From positions 76,589,617 through 76,653,616 of the forward strand of contig NC_087063.1 in NCBI RefSeq assembly GCF_963678635.1: DNA of 64,000 nucleotides. Direction: 5' to 3'. The notes under the pieces were generated by a model. It did not search any database. It saw only the letters and a program-made list of their open reading frames with translations, and was not told the origin of the DNA. Below, in pieces: positions 10,451 to 22,057 of the stretch. Numbering within the stretch: the first letter of the stretch is position 1; every line of letters begins with the position of its first letter. The stretch is from Symsagittifera roscoffensis. Its lineage: Eukaryota; Xenacoelomorpha; Acoela; Convolutidae. A program made the position numbers and the translations under genes.

Positions 10451-11257
10451 GTGGTCGAGTACAGTCGAGTCACTGTGCCGGAATCGGTCCACATGGGAGA
10501 TCCGGCAGGGGGTTATGTGGAGATTTTGAAAGCGAGAAACTCCGCGAGAGGGCACCTGATGGCTTGGAGCGAGAAGCGAGCCATGCAGGAATATCTGAAA
10601 GAGCTTACGGAGAATTCAAACTTAAATCGGAAAGACTACGGCACGGTAATGTCCTCTGAAGCGAACGAAATCGGATTGGAAAAACTACTAGAAATTTCTT
10701 GGAGGGCGGCCCTCCAGAGATACTTCGACGAGACGATGCATGCACCTGCGACGGTGGCAGCGTACCTGGCTCATCCGTGCACGAGAACTGATCTGCAAGT
10801 ACGGTTGGCTTGGTGCTTGATCGGCATCAAGAAGGCGGAATATGAAGCCAGTAATGATTCGAAATCACGGGAACAGGAGCTGGAGTTGATGAAAGCTCTG
10901 CGAGCGTTGATTTCAAAAGACGATTCTGCGATAGCATGGGCTAAGCGTAAGGATGCCCTTTGCTTTGTCAGGTTCGTGGTGGATCGTATCCCCACTCCTG
11001 TTTTGGGAGAATGTATAAAGATCATTCGGCAAAAGGGAGTTGATTGCGAAAGAAACTTCCTTAGGGCACTCCTGGAACTATATCAGGATATGCCGTTGAC
11101 TGTACCAAATAAGGAGTCGAATGACATGGAGAGCTATCGCAAGTTGGAAGAAGTGAGAAGATATTCCAACAAAGAATTGAAAGTGAACCGGGAGTTGATT
11201 GAAGCAGTCAAGGGACAAAAAGACTTTGCAACACTAGGAAAACTGAAGTCGTTCTAA
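10451..11257 (+). pseudogene. Giant ORF segment, helical, unknown function
   Basis: In the same frame as the segment before it. Mostly helical, charged (RGHLMAWSEKRAMQEYLK, SREQELELMKALRALI), with no catalytic motif I can name. It ends at TAA 11255-11257, and the frame continues immediately with 11261. Confidence 0.5.
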
Positions 11258-11260
11258 TAT

Positions 11261-11824
11261 GTGTCTGGCATGCCGGGGATGGCGTACAATCCCTTCGTGA
11301 ATGAAGAAGCCAGGGAAGCGTACTTCGACTATGAGCAAGTCATAGTACTCAATTTCTGGGTTGAATGGATTAAAGAAACTGGAATGCTGATGGTGGAACA
11401 ACCCAAGCTGGGAATTTGGGACGGTCCCTTGAAAACCAGTCTAGTAACGATGTGGGAACTCATGAAGCCTTTTTGGTGTCCTCATCCTAACGCCGGTTTA
11501 ATCTGGGACATGACGGCGGATATCACGTTAGACCTGGATGATGACGCGAGTTTACATGATCTGGCCATGATACACCATCTGCTGGCCATGAGGTTGACGA
11601 AGCGGAAGAGCAACCCATCCACGGATCTATCCGAGGAAAGTCCATCGAGCAGTTGGTTGAAGCAAGGCACATGCTTGGCTCAACATAGTGGGATGGAAGG
11701 ACATGTTTGCAACTTGGGGCACTGCCTGATTACGCTGAGCGAGCAGCATAGACAACTGGCACGATTGTGCGGATTGTCATGGGGTGACGGATGTAAACTT
11801 GATCACAGCCTTGGGATTTTGTAG
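11261..11824 (+). pseudogene. Giant ORF segment before the second frameshift
   Basis: Same frame as the segments from 8042 on. It contains aromatic-rich helical stretches (VIVLNFWVEWIKETGML, TMWELMKPFWCPHPNAGLIW), an acidic patch (ITLDLDDDAS), and His/Cys residues (CLAQHSGMEGHVCNLGHC) that could bind metal but fit no standard finger. The coding trace moves to the next frame between about 11784 and 11824. Confidence 0.5.
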
Positions 11825-13172
11825 CATGACGAGTTCGATAGAATCGCTTGAGCGCCTGGAGCGTGCCCATGAGCTAGTGACGTCCCTCAGCGTAGAAGTA
11901 TTCCCTGGAGCATTGCAGACAGAGCAGAAGATCGGAGGCTGGCGAGAAGCTCTGGAAAACGAAATGAATCTGAAGGATAGTGAAGCATATCATAAACCTA
12001 CTGGTTCAAAATATCTGGTGGGTTCAAGCTCCGCACCATATTGCAGTAGTAGGTATCCTACACACATGGTGGTGATGGATGCGAGGACACATCAGGTGTT
12101 GATTGACCAACTTTTCTCTGTGCCAAAGTGCGTGAGGTTGGCCAGAATGTCAGAGAGGTCATATGATTTGTTGGCAAAGATCTTTCGGTCAGTCCCGCAG
12201 AGATCTGAAGGCGAGTTGCAAGATGTAGTGGGTGAAGAGTTTCTGAGATTGAACGAAGGTAATGTGAGTGAGTTCCAGAAGCAGAAAGCGAGTGGAGCGT
12301 TACCCACTGAATTCCCCACCATAGAAGAGAAAGACGACTTACACAGAATTCTGATGGAGGTGGAACCGTTGCTGGGAGCCTCAGAGTATCGGACCCGAAG
12401 GAACATAGTGAGGACCCATGGGGAGTATCCTTGCCACTGCTTGGCGCAGACGTTGTGGTACCCCAAACGCGGGAATCTGATGCTAGTATTGGACGTGGAG
12501 GAGTTGTACTCTACGGGGTTGCCCGATCAAAATCAACAGGTGTCAATCGTGATGGTTGGTGCCATGCTGGCAGTGAGATGGTTGGAGGCTAACGCGGACA
12601 CAAGTGAACAGGAGACGGCCGTGCCGACTCCTGAGCAGCTGAGCAACGTGAAGATGAGTCGTGAGTTGGATCTTTTCAGAACCACCTGCAAGGTTCTGAG
12701 AATACCCAAAGCCATTGAAAGGATATGGTCGAGGCAGAGATTGATGCCTTGGTTCCGTGCAGTGATGACATCATGGATGTATGAACGCGCGAAGCGTCAC
12801 ATGTCGAGGAACACGGAAGCCTATCAATCTTTCCAGCTAGATATAGGACCGGGAGCCTATAAGAGAGCATTCCTGACGCACAGAAACGCGGTCACCACGG
12901 CGGTGAAGCGAGTAGCTGTATCGCCTTGTGTAACTGAAGATGAAAAGAAAGAGGTCTTAAGAGCTGACCTAGAACGAAATGTGAGCCTATGTCTTCACAA
13001 CAGCTTTTGCAGGAACCGGGAGCAAAAGGTGAATGTGGACTTGCTACCTTGTTGCAAACCGAGGCTGTTGGAACAGGAGAGTTGGGGCACGGCCCGCAAC
13101 TCCATGGACATGCTGGAGAAAGTCCTAGAAGACAGCGAAGCTGAAGACCAGGATGGAGAAGCGATGGAATGA
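11784..13172 (+). pseudogene. C-terminal segment of the giant ORF
   Basis: A 462-codon open frame, overlapping the previous frame by about 40 bases where the frameshift lies. It contains regular helical segments and hydrophobic strands (TQVLIDQLF-like, RGNLMLVLDVEELY), many Arg/Lys residues and a Cys-containing stretch (CLHNSFCRNREQKVNVDLLPCC). It ends with an acidic tail (DSEAEDQDGEAME) at TGA 13170-13172, a natural-looking end of the protein. No family is recognised. Confidence 0.55.
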
Positions 13173-14829
13173 AGATTATGAACGAAGAGAGCAAGTGAAG
13201 ACGTGAGCAAAGAAGAGAAGAAAAGGAGAAAAAACTCGATTGTCTTTGTGTGTGAAAACTTAAACCAATCAACCAAGTTTTGATTATTGAACTTGTTAAA
13301 CTTTTTGTTTTGATTTAGTTTGGTCAAACCAAACTTTGAGAATTGTTACAATTGTTAAAATTGTTGAAAAAGTATTTTAGTTGTACTACTTATGTATATA
13401 TATAGAACATAGGTGAGTATATTTACCTATTTAAACATGACTGAAGTTTTTAACTTGTATAAGACACAATTTCACTGTGTGGCGACATGGTAAGTTTGAG
13501 TAAACTCGCTCGAGAAGGGTGAGTAACTCAATAACTTTCCTAGCCACACAATTTCTTAGTTTTAATATTGAGAGGACTGCATAAATAACTGATCATACTT
13601 GGTGAGTGACGTTAGGTTAATTTTAACGGGTGCGTGGCCGTGCCACGTCTCAACTTTTTAATCACAAAGAGCGAAAAGAATTTTTATGGCAAGACGACGT
13701 AAGTAGTCAGAAAATTTTTTTTATCTAGGACACTCCTCATGGTCCAAATTTTGTGAAAATGTTGAAAGGCAGTGAAATGTAGTACGATGCCATTTGTGAA
13801 CACGTAGTGAGTTGAGGTGGAGTAGATAAATTTCATTTTCTTATGCGATTTGTAAGATTGATTATAGAGAACTGGAACACTACTTGACGATAACCCGGTG
13901 TTATGCGATCAATAGGGACATTGATGGGGACTTGTCCGGGGAGTATGTGCCATTCTGCTAGATGGCACAGCGCAACCTTCCGGCGACACGAAATAAAATG
14001 AATAAAGGCTTTAGGAACGAAAAAGTATTGCGAAGGAGGGTAGGAATATTCTAGAATTCTTATTTTTAAAATTTCGATTGAATTGTGGATATTTCTCGGA
14101 AGTACAAAAAAGACGGCCATTTTGACGAAAAACGACGAAAAAACAGAACAACGACAAATATTGTGGAAAACGGTCGCACAAGAGACGAAAAATACAAAGC
14201 CTCTTACCGTGGCAACAACACGCGATAAGACTCTTAGCAGCGGATATTAGTGGAGAAGGAAGCTTCAGTGGGGAAGGAATATTTCACGGAACCCTCCCGT
14301 GCCACAAATTGGAAGAGAAAAGGACGTTATCTCAGGAAGATTACGGGAGCGTAGGCTTGGTCCCCCAGAGACTGTTTTATGTGAAGGGACTATATAAAAC
14401 TAACTTTGTAGCTACTGGATGTCGTAGAAAACTGAATTAACACCGGTATTATTTGATATTTTAGAATATGAGTAGCTAGAAAGAGGAAAGGGTCAATCCA
14501 TCTCCAATGGATTTAATATAGAACTGTCACACAAAAACATGTTAAGATAGGTTGTTCAAGCTGTGTTTTTAATGGCAATCACGTAGTCTGAGGATCCGAG
14601 ACTCAGCTATGTGGTTGTGTTCGCATGTAAACGAAAGCTGATCAAAATTCGTTTGACTGATGGCCTAAAAATAGTAACTTTTTACTTAGCCCTAAACAGA
14701 CCAGAAAAGCAACTGGCAAGGTCGAGACGGTGAAAAACGAGTAGGATTAAGGTAACTGACGCCTGCCAGTCGTTAATAGGTACTTTTTCTACGCTCCGTC
14801 GCTGTGTAGTATTTGGGCGAATGTTACAG
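13173..14829. other. Non-coding DNA after the giant ORF, possible LTR/3' UTR
   Basis: No convincing ORF. The base composition drifts to AT-rich after 13250. A 12-mer shared with the pol linker (TGTCCGGGGAGT) occurs at 13933-13944, a TATA-like box at 14391-14398, and a purine run (AAAGAGGAAAGGG) near 14480. These would suit an LTR or 3' UTR of the upstream element, but no second LTR copy is visible in the window to prove it. Confidence 0.4.
14391..14398 (+). promoter_or_regulatory. TATA-like box
   Basis: TATATAAA preceded by GAAGGGAC and followed by a transcription-start-compatible stretch. It lies in non-coding DNA after the giant ORF, where an LTR promoter would be expected. This is a single short motif in AT-rich DNA and so weak evidence. 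Confidence 0.3.
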
Positions 14830-17800
14830 TTAGTAGAAGACGGTGAGTAGTCTTCGTTGACTATCTGATAACCAGTATTAGTAATATTGACAAAATGCGG
14901 AACAAGTTGAGGATTAATTGGCAGAGAATCAAAACACACAGTCCCACCAAGAGTAAACAAGACGGCAGTGTTACACGGTGGGACAACAGATTTCTTATAA
15001 GAAAAAATGTTTCAAGCATTAGAACATTGAACAGGCGTGACGATTGGAGTTGTAGCTGACAACCGCCATAAGTTTGGATCACTTGTATAGTAATCATTGA
15101 TGTTTCGTGACACTGTATGCGTTACAAAAAAAATGATATGTTCCATCTGGACTGGCGATGCATGGTAATTAGGTGCCGCAAGAAAAACCGGCGGTGGCCT
15201 TACTCCAGAAGATCAGAAGTCACCACCAGCTAATGCAATTGACAAAGAAACAAATTCAGTACCCGATTGTGCCGGTAACAATGTGACGAGTAATAACTTA
15301 GGTCGCCCGTTGGCAAAACTACCATTAGTTATATTTGAACTCATGATCTTCAAAGAAACAGCAGAAGGTGGGGCAACACGTGTGCAATAGAACACATACT
15401 ATTATTTGGAAATGGAACAGGCGGAACAGAAGTTTGCAATAGCAGAAAGCTTGCACTGCCAAATCGAGGCATTGCTCGCTGTTCATATTATAGACTCAAA
15501 AGTCACTCGATGCTGTGTGACCATGGCTATGCCGATTACTTGAGTCACTTGGATGAAAAAGACTGGCAGATCTTGCCGTTTCTGATGTAATTGGTACACG
15601 AGTGAAGGCGAGCAAATTTTGCTCACTAGCACTGTCAGGAGGTGCCTGTGAACTAACAGAGTCTACCCAAGCATCAGTTCGATCGGTTGAAATTTTGAAA
15701 TGGGCTGACTTATTCAAGTCATTTTATTTTCCTCTAACTCCTCGCTAACTTGAGATGAACTATCTTCTAGGTCAAACGCTTTCATTTCCATTTCATTCAA
15801 TTGCTTTTATTACTTTCAGCAAATTGTTCCAGTTCCAGCTGACTTTGCTTGAACTGAAGACGGTTCTTTTGCTCTTTCAGCCTTATCGATACTTGATACT
15901 GCCTTTTCAGCTCCTCGTGGCGTAGCTTTACCGAAATCAACTCATGCCGTTTCTCACTAGACAACATAGTGTGAATATTTGACGTATGATGAGTGGAAGC
16001 AGATTTACCAGACTCATGTGACTCAGACAGTGTTTTAACACATAATTAATTCGAAATTATTATTCAAAAATAATTACAAGATGGGGGACTTTGACGCCTC
16101 AAAGCCTCTGCCTGAAACATTTTTTAAAAACTTTTCGAGCTTTTAAGTGGTAGGCGCTTACGCTTCTTACCGGTTTTAAGGATATTGTTATTAGCGCTAC
16201 AACACATTAGAAGAAGAAGAGTCTTTATATCAAGAGAGGGAGTCTGGTGAAGCTCCTTGTACTTCTCAGCTAGTACCTGGTCATTAGCCTTACGCTTAGA
16301 GATAAGCTTTGACGAACTTCAAAACGATAAAACTTGTTGAAACTTTATTTTTCTTAAAACCATCAGTTCCGTTGCGTCTGCAGTATACATATTTTTCTCA
16401 TACCTTAAAAACCAATTATTCTGCTCCCTGCTCAACTTGTGGTTGTTGTTGCTGTGGTCCTACTTAGAGAGTTATTAGTGGCGTTTTGCCAAATTACAAG
16501 GCCGTTACGGTAAAACGACTAGAGTTTTGCGGCGCGCGTTATCCAAGGAACTAGCTTCTAGAATGATTACCCAACATTTAAGGGACCTATGTTATTGTGA
16601 CGGCTACGTTATGGTTAAGTACCATTGGGTTTGGTAAATTAAGTAGGTCGGATGGACACCAACAACAGACACGGAGGAAACCTGAGAAAAAAAAGTTCAA
16701 CTTAACCCACTCAATATCACCGTACCTGACCACTTAACTTTAATTTCACGCAGCGAAGTCAATATTCGGACGAGAGCAAACGGCTTTGATACACTTGGAG
16801 CAAACTGGCTTTCTCTTTTATCACAGGTGGGTGGAGGGTCAGGCAAATTGGTTAAGTTCAAACAACACAGGCGGAAGAAACTTGAGAATGAAAAAACTCA
16901 ACTTAATTTGCCTGATATTTCACTGCCAGACCATTTATGATAAGATTGGTGTATTCTCACAGCACACTTTTGCAGACTTCTTGGGACGTTTTGAGGAGTT
17001 TTCTGCTCTTTTCACATAATTTTTCGGGAAATGGTTATCAGCGGGTTCGATTCATAAACCAATTCAAAAAATTTATCTCGTGCCCCTCGTCAATGTTCCG
17101 ATTTTACATGTTAAATTTCCGCTCACATATAAATAAAATTTTTCGATATCGAGAAAATTGTCAAAGTACCGATTGTAAGAATTTTTAGTTCAACTAAGCC
17201 CAAAATTTTTCAAAATTAAAAAAATACCGGGAGCCAGCTTTTACCAAAATTTTTAACGTATGGGACATCGTAAATACTTTTATATCATCAGGCTAGTGTT
17301 TCAAAATTGGTCGAGTTTGACAGTTTTTTGGAGATTGGGTGTCAACGTCTTCGGGTGGTGAACACTTTGGTCAGACACAGAGTAACTCTTCAGCAATTCA
17401 ACTCGCACACACCTTCTGTAATTGACCCCCTGTCTAATTATCTGGATACCTGACTCAAAAGATCACTGCCTTCAATTTTCACTGCCTTCTTGATTGTCAA
17501 CTGATACCAGAGAAAAGTGTTGTCTGGTGGATCGTGTCGTGTACGGAATTTAGTCGTGTCGGTCCGTTGTGGGGCGCCAAAATGTTAGCACTCAATCTCC
17601 GTAAACCGGTAAGAACTGAAGGTTCAAATGATTGAATTAAAGAGAGCATTTATTGGTAAATTAACTCTCCGAAAATCCATAAACCAAGTTTCATTTGAAT
17701 ATAAGATCAGCAAAAACACCAATAATCTGCCATGAAAATGGTACAAATCGGCGCAAGCTAGCCACATGAACCGGTAATAATGTCCTTGAGAAAAACTGTT

Positions 17801-18020
17801 TTTTTGACGGTCAGCCTCGATCAATCAAGGCTGAACCGAATTAGAACCAAAAAAACAGAAAAAAAGGTTAAATATGTTGAGAACCCCTTTTTTAGTATGT
17901 TAATACAATGGCCCGTGGGAGACTCAAAATGGTCTACTTAGTTTTGGTTTATTTAGAATAGTCTGCTCAGCCATCCTGTTGCATATGCATTTATACTCTA
18001 GTCACGTTTGCGTTGCAACA
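14830..18020 (-). mobile_element. Old, 3'-truncated BEL/Pao element (copy D), inverted
   Basis: Read on the minus strand this is LTR, primer-binding site, leader and gag of the same family as the array at 34-51 kb. The gag stretch around 14850-15120 encodes GGTVCFDSLPINPQLVPHF, matching GGTVYFNTPPIHPQHVPHF of the array copies, and 15490-15720 matches the WVDSVSSQAP region. The Lys-rich leader protein is recognisable at 16100-16330 and the leader non-coding repeats at 16630-17020. Homology ends at about 14830, so most of gag and all of pol are missing. It is far more diverged than the array copies, with many stops and indels. Confidence 0.85.
17583..18020 (-). repeat. LTR of inverted BEL copy D, with adjacent primer-binding site
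   Basis: On the minus strand it begins TGTTGCAACGC at 18020 and ends GCTAACA at 17583. It is 438 bp, close to the 425-461 bp LTRs of the array. The TTTTGGCGCCCCACA primer-binding site follows directly (complement at 17568-17582). The internal stretch matching GGTTCTAATTCGGTTCAGCCTTGATT of the other LTRs is at about 17800-17850. Confidence 0.8.
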
Positions 18021-18213
18021 AAACATAAAGTGAGCACCTCGACCCGGTTGGATGTTTTCTCCGCATTTTGTCGCAATCTAGATTGATTGGGACCATTGAA
18101 GTCTGAATATAAAACTACGACTTCGGTTTTTGATTATCTCAAAATTTGAATGTCCTGAAACTTCTACAAAAAAGACTAATTTTAATACAAATAAGAGTTT
18201 TTATTTTCTGCAG

Positions 18214-18526
18214 CTTTTCAATCTAAGATGTATCTATAAGAATCAAGTAAGCTTCAACTTTATGGCCCAAGTTTTATTGCTTAGTTTCGAGGATGGCTCC
18301 TACGCCGATTATGACATTATAATACTTTGCACTGGCTATCTGTACCACTTTCCTTATTTGGAAGAGTCGCTGCGTCTGAAAACGAAGTGCAAGATGGCAG
18401 TTCCTCTCTACAAACAAGTAGTGTTCCCCAAGTGTCCTAAACTGTTCTATATTGGTATGCAGAATGTCATCTACAGTTTCTCGATGTTCTGGATCCAGGG
18501 TCATCTCTGTGCCCATATCATAAATG
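18214..18526 (+). CDS. FMO-like gene, penultimate exon (NADPH/FAD-domain end)
   Basis: The frame contains FEDGSYADYD and the conserved FMO signature IIILCTGYLYHFPYL, followed by KLFYIGMQNVIYSFSMFWIQG, as in flavin-containing monooxygenases, which oxygenate soft nucleophilic N or S atoms with NADPH and FAD. The exon ends in phase 1 at 18526 with donor GTAAAA; the split codon with the next exon gives Gly. The acceptor is either CAG 18211-18213 or TTAG 18281-18284. The second gives a tidier FMO alignment, since FEDGS then starts the exon. Upstream exons with the FAD-binding GxGxxG and NADPH sites are not in the window, so this may be a gene whose 5' part lies far away or a fragment. Confidence 0.8.
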
Positions 18527-19077
18527 GTAAAAACATACTAAAGTAAACTGTTTCGCTATCTTAATTTATTCCCCTTCTTGCAAAAGTAGGAAATTTTGTT
18601 AATATGTAGAATATGACCCAGGTTGAGTAATTGAAATAGTCTTTTGTAGGAACTGTAGTTCTTCTTTATTATATGTTTTGGATCTACTTAACAATCTCCC
18701 CCCCCCCCACCCCCCTATTGTACCTAACTTAAGAACCTCCACCCCTACACCCCTATAAATAAATACAGTAACTTAGCACTGAGCATTCTATTGAGAACTC
18801 TAATTTTGCTGCATTCTGATTGGTCGAAAAATTGACCATTTTATGGACGATTGCGAGGCCTAGATGTATAATTTGTGAAATTTTTGTTTCAGTGGTTTAG
18901 CAGCAGCAAAACTCAAAACAGCAGCTAAGTCTTTTGATGTTTGTTTTGGCTGCGGATAAGACATAGAATCTACAAAACTGCGGAATCTGGAATCAATATT
19001 TTTCTAATTTTTGCGGATTTGGTGACCAAATGTTAAACATTGTAGATGCAAACCCACGGTTAAAAAGTTAGATGTTA
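18527..19077. other. Intron DNA, C-rich low-copy repeat
   Basis: AT-rich intron of the FMO gene. At 18677-18760 there is a C-rich block (GATCTACTTAACAATCTCCC, then CCTATTGTACCTAACTTAAG) that recurs in expanded form at 24046-24196. Nothing coding. Confidence 0.5.
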
Positions 19078-19999
19078 CCCGCACTGACAAACTTGAGATT
19101 GAAATCGATTTAAATCGACTTTTATGCTGATAAAATACTGAATAGAAATCGATTTTTGATAGCACATTTAGATGCGTAAACTGATTTAGAATTGTTTAAA
19201 ACGAACTTTTACGACAGAAAAAAAATCAATTTTTTGCATAAAAAATGGATTTAAACCGAATTAAATTGAATTTTGCAAAACTAAATAAATTAAACACAAA
19301 TTAGGTTACATAATGTTTTTTTTTCTGCTTCGGAACTTGATCAAAATGTTCTACTCAAGAAAGTCTCAAGGAGAACTGCAGAGAGCAACAGTCACTCGAG
19401 GAGAGTTTTGTACGACAAACTTTTGCGTTTAAGAGATTCCCTTTCAAAGTTTGCAAAAGTAAGGGTTCCCGCGGTAATGAAAAGTAAAACTATGCACAAT
19501 TTTTTCAAATGTTATTTGTATCATTAACGTTCTAGGCTGAATAATGTTAGGTAATTACCATATAATTAACACATCAAATAAGATTTTTTTGTGCAGAAAA
19601 TATAGATATTAGCTATCCTCATAGCTTAAATTCGGGCCAAACATCATAACGAAACCTTATTTGAAAAGCATATGTATTTAGTTCCGCTTTTTAAACTGTT
19701 TTGATGTTTACAAAGTCTGTATAAAATCTATATATAATCTGTGGAAAAAATGAGTATACAAAAAACTAGTTAAGAATGGATTTAAATGGATTTAAATTGG
19801 TTTGTTGTTACTCAAATCCCTAGGAACATGAAAACAAAAAACGTTGACGAAAAGGATTTAAATCAACGTAGAGTCGATTGAAATGATTTTTAAGTTAAAT
19901 TTTGGTATTAAACTTAAATTGAATTGATTAGATTTTTTCAAGGTCTCTGCTACTTTATCTGTATTAAATCGATTGCGATCCACTTTTTGTCAGTGCGGG
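19078..19999. mobile_element. Non-autonomous inverted-repeat element (MITE-like)
   Basis: The two ends are inverted copies: CCCGCACTGACAAA at 19078-19091, and its complement TTTGTCAGTGCGGG ending at 19999. Similarity extends about 35 bp inwards to AATCGATTTAA. The 922-bp interior is AT-rich and non-coding, with several ATTTAAATCGA/GGATTTAAAT repeats. No obvious target duplication is seen. It lies in the FMO intron. Confidence 0.65.
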
Positions 20000-20602
20000 A
20001 AACAAATGTACGGACTCCATAATTTTCGCTAGTGAAAAAATGTCCCCTACATCTATATTGTTATCAATTAAGTCCAATGCGGGCCTGAAACTTCTAAGAG
20101 TATGTGCAAAATAAGCTCACTAAAACTCTATTTTACAGTTGTAACCGTACGAGTCGCGGCAACAAGAAGCATAGAGCTAAAAGCGAGTTTCAAAAGACTT
20201 CAAAGCTCGGTAATTTCTGATTTTCTCAATCCGGGTTGAGGCGTTCGACTAATGGGTTCAGTCAACAGCCCTTTTCGTCAAACACAATTTTCAATTATGG
20301 GTCAAGATCGAAACGCAATCGAACACTATTTTGAACCTTTTTTGAACACAAAATCGAACACAGAGATCTCAAGGTCAAACACAAAACCAAAAAATAATCT
20401 TTACCGAAATAAAATCTAACACAAATTTGAAACAAATCTAATATCTCGAGCTGGAAAAAGTTTGATTTCGTTTTTTTTTGTTTGCATGCAATTGTATGAA
20501 ACAGTTGCAATTAGCAAAACAAACATGATTTGTAGCTTTGGGAATCAATTTACGTTGACTAGCAGTTTAAATGAGGACTACAGACAAGACAACCATCCAT
20601 TA

Positions 20603-21859
20603 CGGGGCCAAACTGTGTATTTTGTGACTCCCCAACAAGGACGCGCTCTTTTGTTCTTCTTTTGTTCTCTCATTTTCTTTGATCGTTCCGACAAAGTGTT
20701 ACCAAGCTTAAAGACTTGCCTCTGGAATCCAGGAACATACAAACAAAAAATTGTCCACCTACCCGAGTTGACCTCTATAGACCGAAAATGCTAATCATAC
20801 AATTTCATACGCTTAGTCTATGGAAAAATGCTAGTCCTACAAATTTCATACATTTTTGCAAAATGAGTTTAATCGAGTTCCAAAGGTATTTTATAGTTGT
20901 TTTGGTATCGAAATTGGTATCTCTTCATAAAAAAAGGGAAAAAAATGGTATGAAAAAAAATGCTAGCCATACAATTTCCATATATGGAAATTGTATGATT
21001 AGAACTTTTTTTAAAATTTTTTTCGTGAAAAAAACCTTTGAACAATCAATTCAACTGCTGGCAAAACATTTAAAAATTTTTTGGGCTGCTACGACTGAAA
21101 ACTTTGACTTTTTTTGTTTTTGTTTTCTGAAAAAAAAACACCAGTCATACAATTTCCATATATTTTAGAAATTGTCCCCAAACATTTTTTTTGTGTCTTT
21201 TTTTCAAGCGCAAATTGATTTTGGTATCCAAACAAACATTTTTTGAAAAAAAAAATTTTGCATGCAAAATTTAATTGTTTTGTGTGTATAACGTAGTCCT
21301 GGATGTACTAATATTGGTTTTGTTTTCCTTTTCTCTTAATAACTTTTTTCAAAAACGCTTAAAACTCCTCTTTCTTTTGTATGACATGTTTTTGTATGCC
21401 TTGATTGATGTCTGGTAGTTTAAAAATTCAAATTTTAGAAATAATCATCTTTTAAAAAGTTAAAAGCCAAAATTTAAAAGTTCAATACTTTCGTTATATC
21501 ATTTGTCTGACACAGAAGTAACACATATCAGGCTTTTTCCAATGCATTTTTATTGCAAGGCGGTCAAACCGTTGGTTACTACGTTTGAGTAATCAAGGTT
21601 TATGTCATTTGTGTTCGGTTACGAACACAACCAAAATTTTGAGAAACTAAAATGTAAAAAATCAATATTTTTGGTTTATGGAAAAATGCTAGCCATACAA
21701 TTTCCATATATGAAAAAATACTAATCATAGACCTTTCATGCAATTTTCTGTACGTATGGAATTGTATGGAAAGTGTATGACTAGCAGTTTTCCATATATG
21801 GAAATTGTATGACTAGTATTTTTGGTCATCCCGGGTATCCAGTGCACAGTTTGGCCTCG
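20603..21859. mobile_element. Outer inverted-repeat pair enclosing a second element
   Basis: CGGGGCCAAACTGTG at 20603-20617 faces its near-complement CACAGTTTGGCCTCG at 21845-21859. TA lies just outside the left end and one base outside the right end. The CCCGGG-type element 20762-21835 fits inside, so this may be a nested insertion. A single copy, and the short repeat could be chance. Confidence 0.4.
20762..21835 (+). mobile_element. CCCGGG-end inverted-repeat element, copy 1
   Basis: The ends are CCCGAGTTGACC (20762-20773) and GGTCATCCCGGG (21824-21835), imperfect inverted repeats. The 1,074-bp interior is full of short palindromes built on CATATATGG and CTAGTCATACAATTTCC, and has no coding capacity. 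Copies 2 (57078-58189, inverted) and 3 (22058-22524, internally deleted) share both ends and these palindromes. Confidence 0.75.
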
Positions 21860-22057
21860 TTATGTCGCCAAGGCATGCACCGATAGTTATTAAAAAGAAA
21901 ACTAAGCGTTTTTTGGATAAAGGACCAAAATTGTTGCCGTTCAAAACAGTTAGCAGCCGACCGAGTCAAACATAACGAATGAAATTAAAACTTTGCTCAG
22001 AAATTAAAAAGAGCAAAAAAGCCAAAACACTTTTACTATTTTCAATGAAGCTAAAAA

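Larger units (their letters stand above)
1..14680 (+). mobile_element. Decayed giant Ty3/gypsy-like element locus (5' side outside window)
   Basis: All coding traces here are on the plus strand and form two blocks: a gypsy pol end with a macro domain (to 3978) and a very long second block (4447-13172). Base composition in the coding parts is clearly richer in G and C than the AT-rich DNA downstream. Both blocks are interrupted by scattered single stops and a few frameshifts, the pattern of a once-intact element now decaying. I could not define LTRs: 3979-4446 and 13173-14680 are the non-coding candidates. Either the long block follows pol in the envelope position of one element, or two elements abut at about 4 kb. 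The right limit is a guess set by the next recognisable element. Confidence 0.6.

Noticed and set aside
20716-21168. Plus-strand ORF of 150 codons
   Set aside because: It is made of the palindromic repeats of the inverted-repeat element and has low-complexity Phe/Lys composition.
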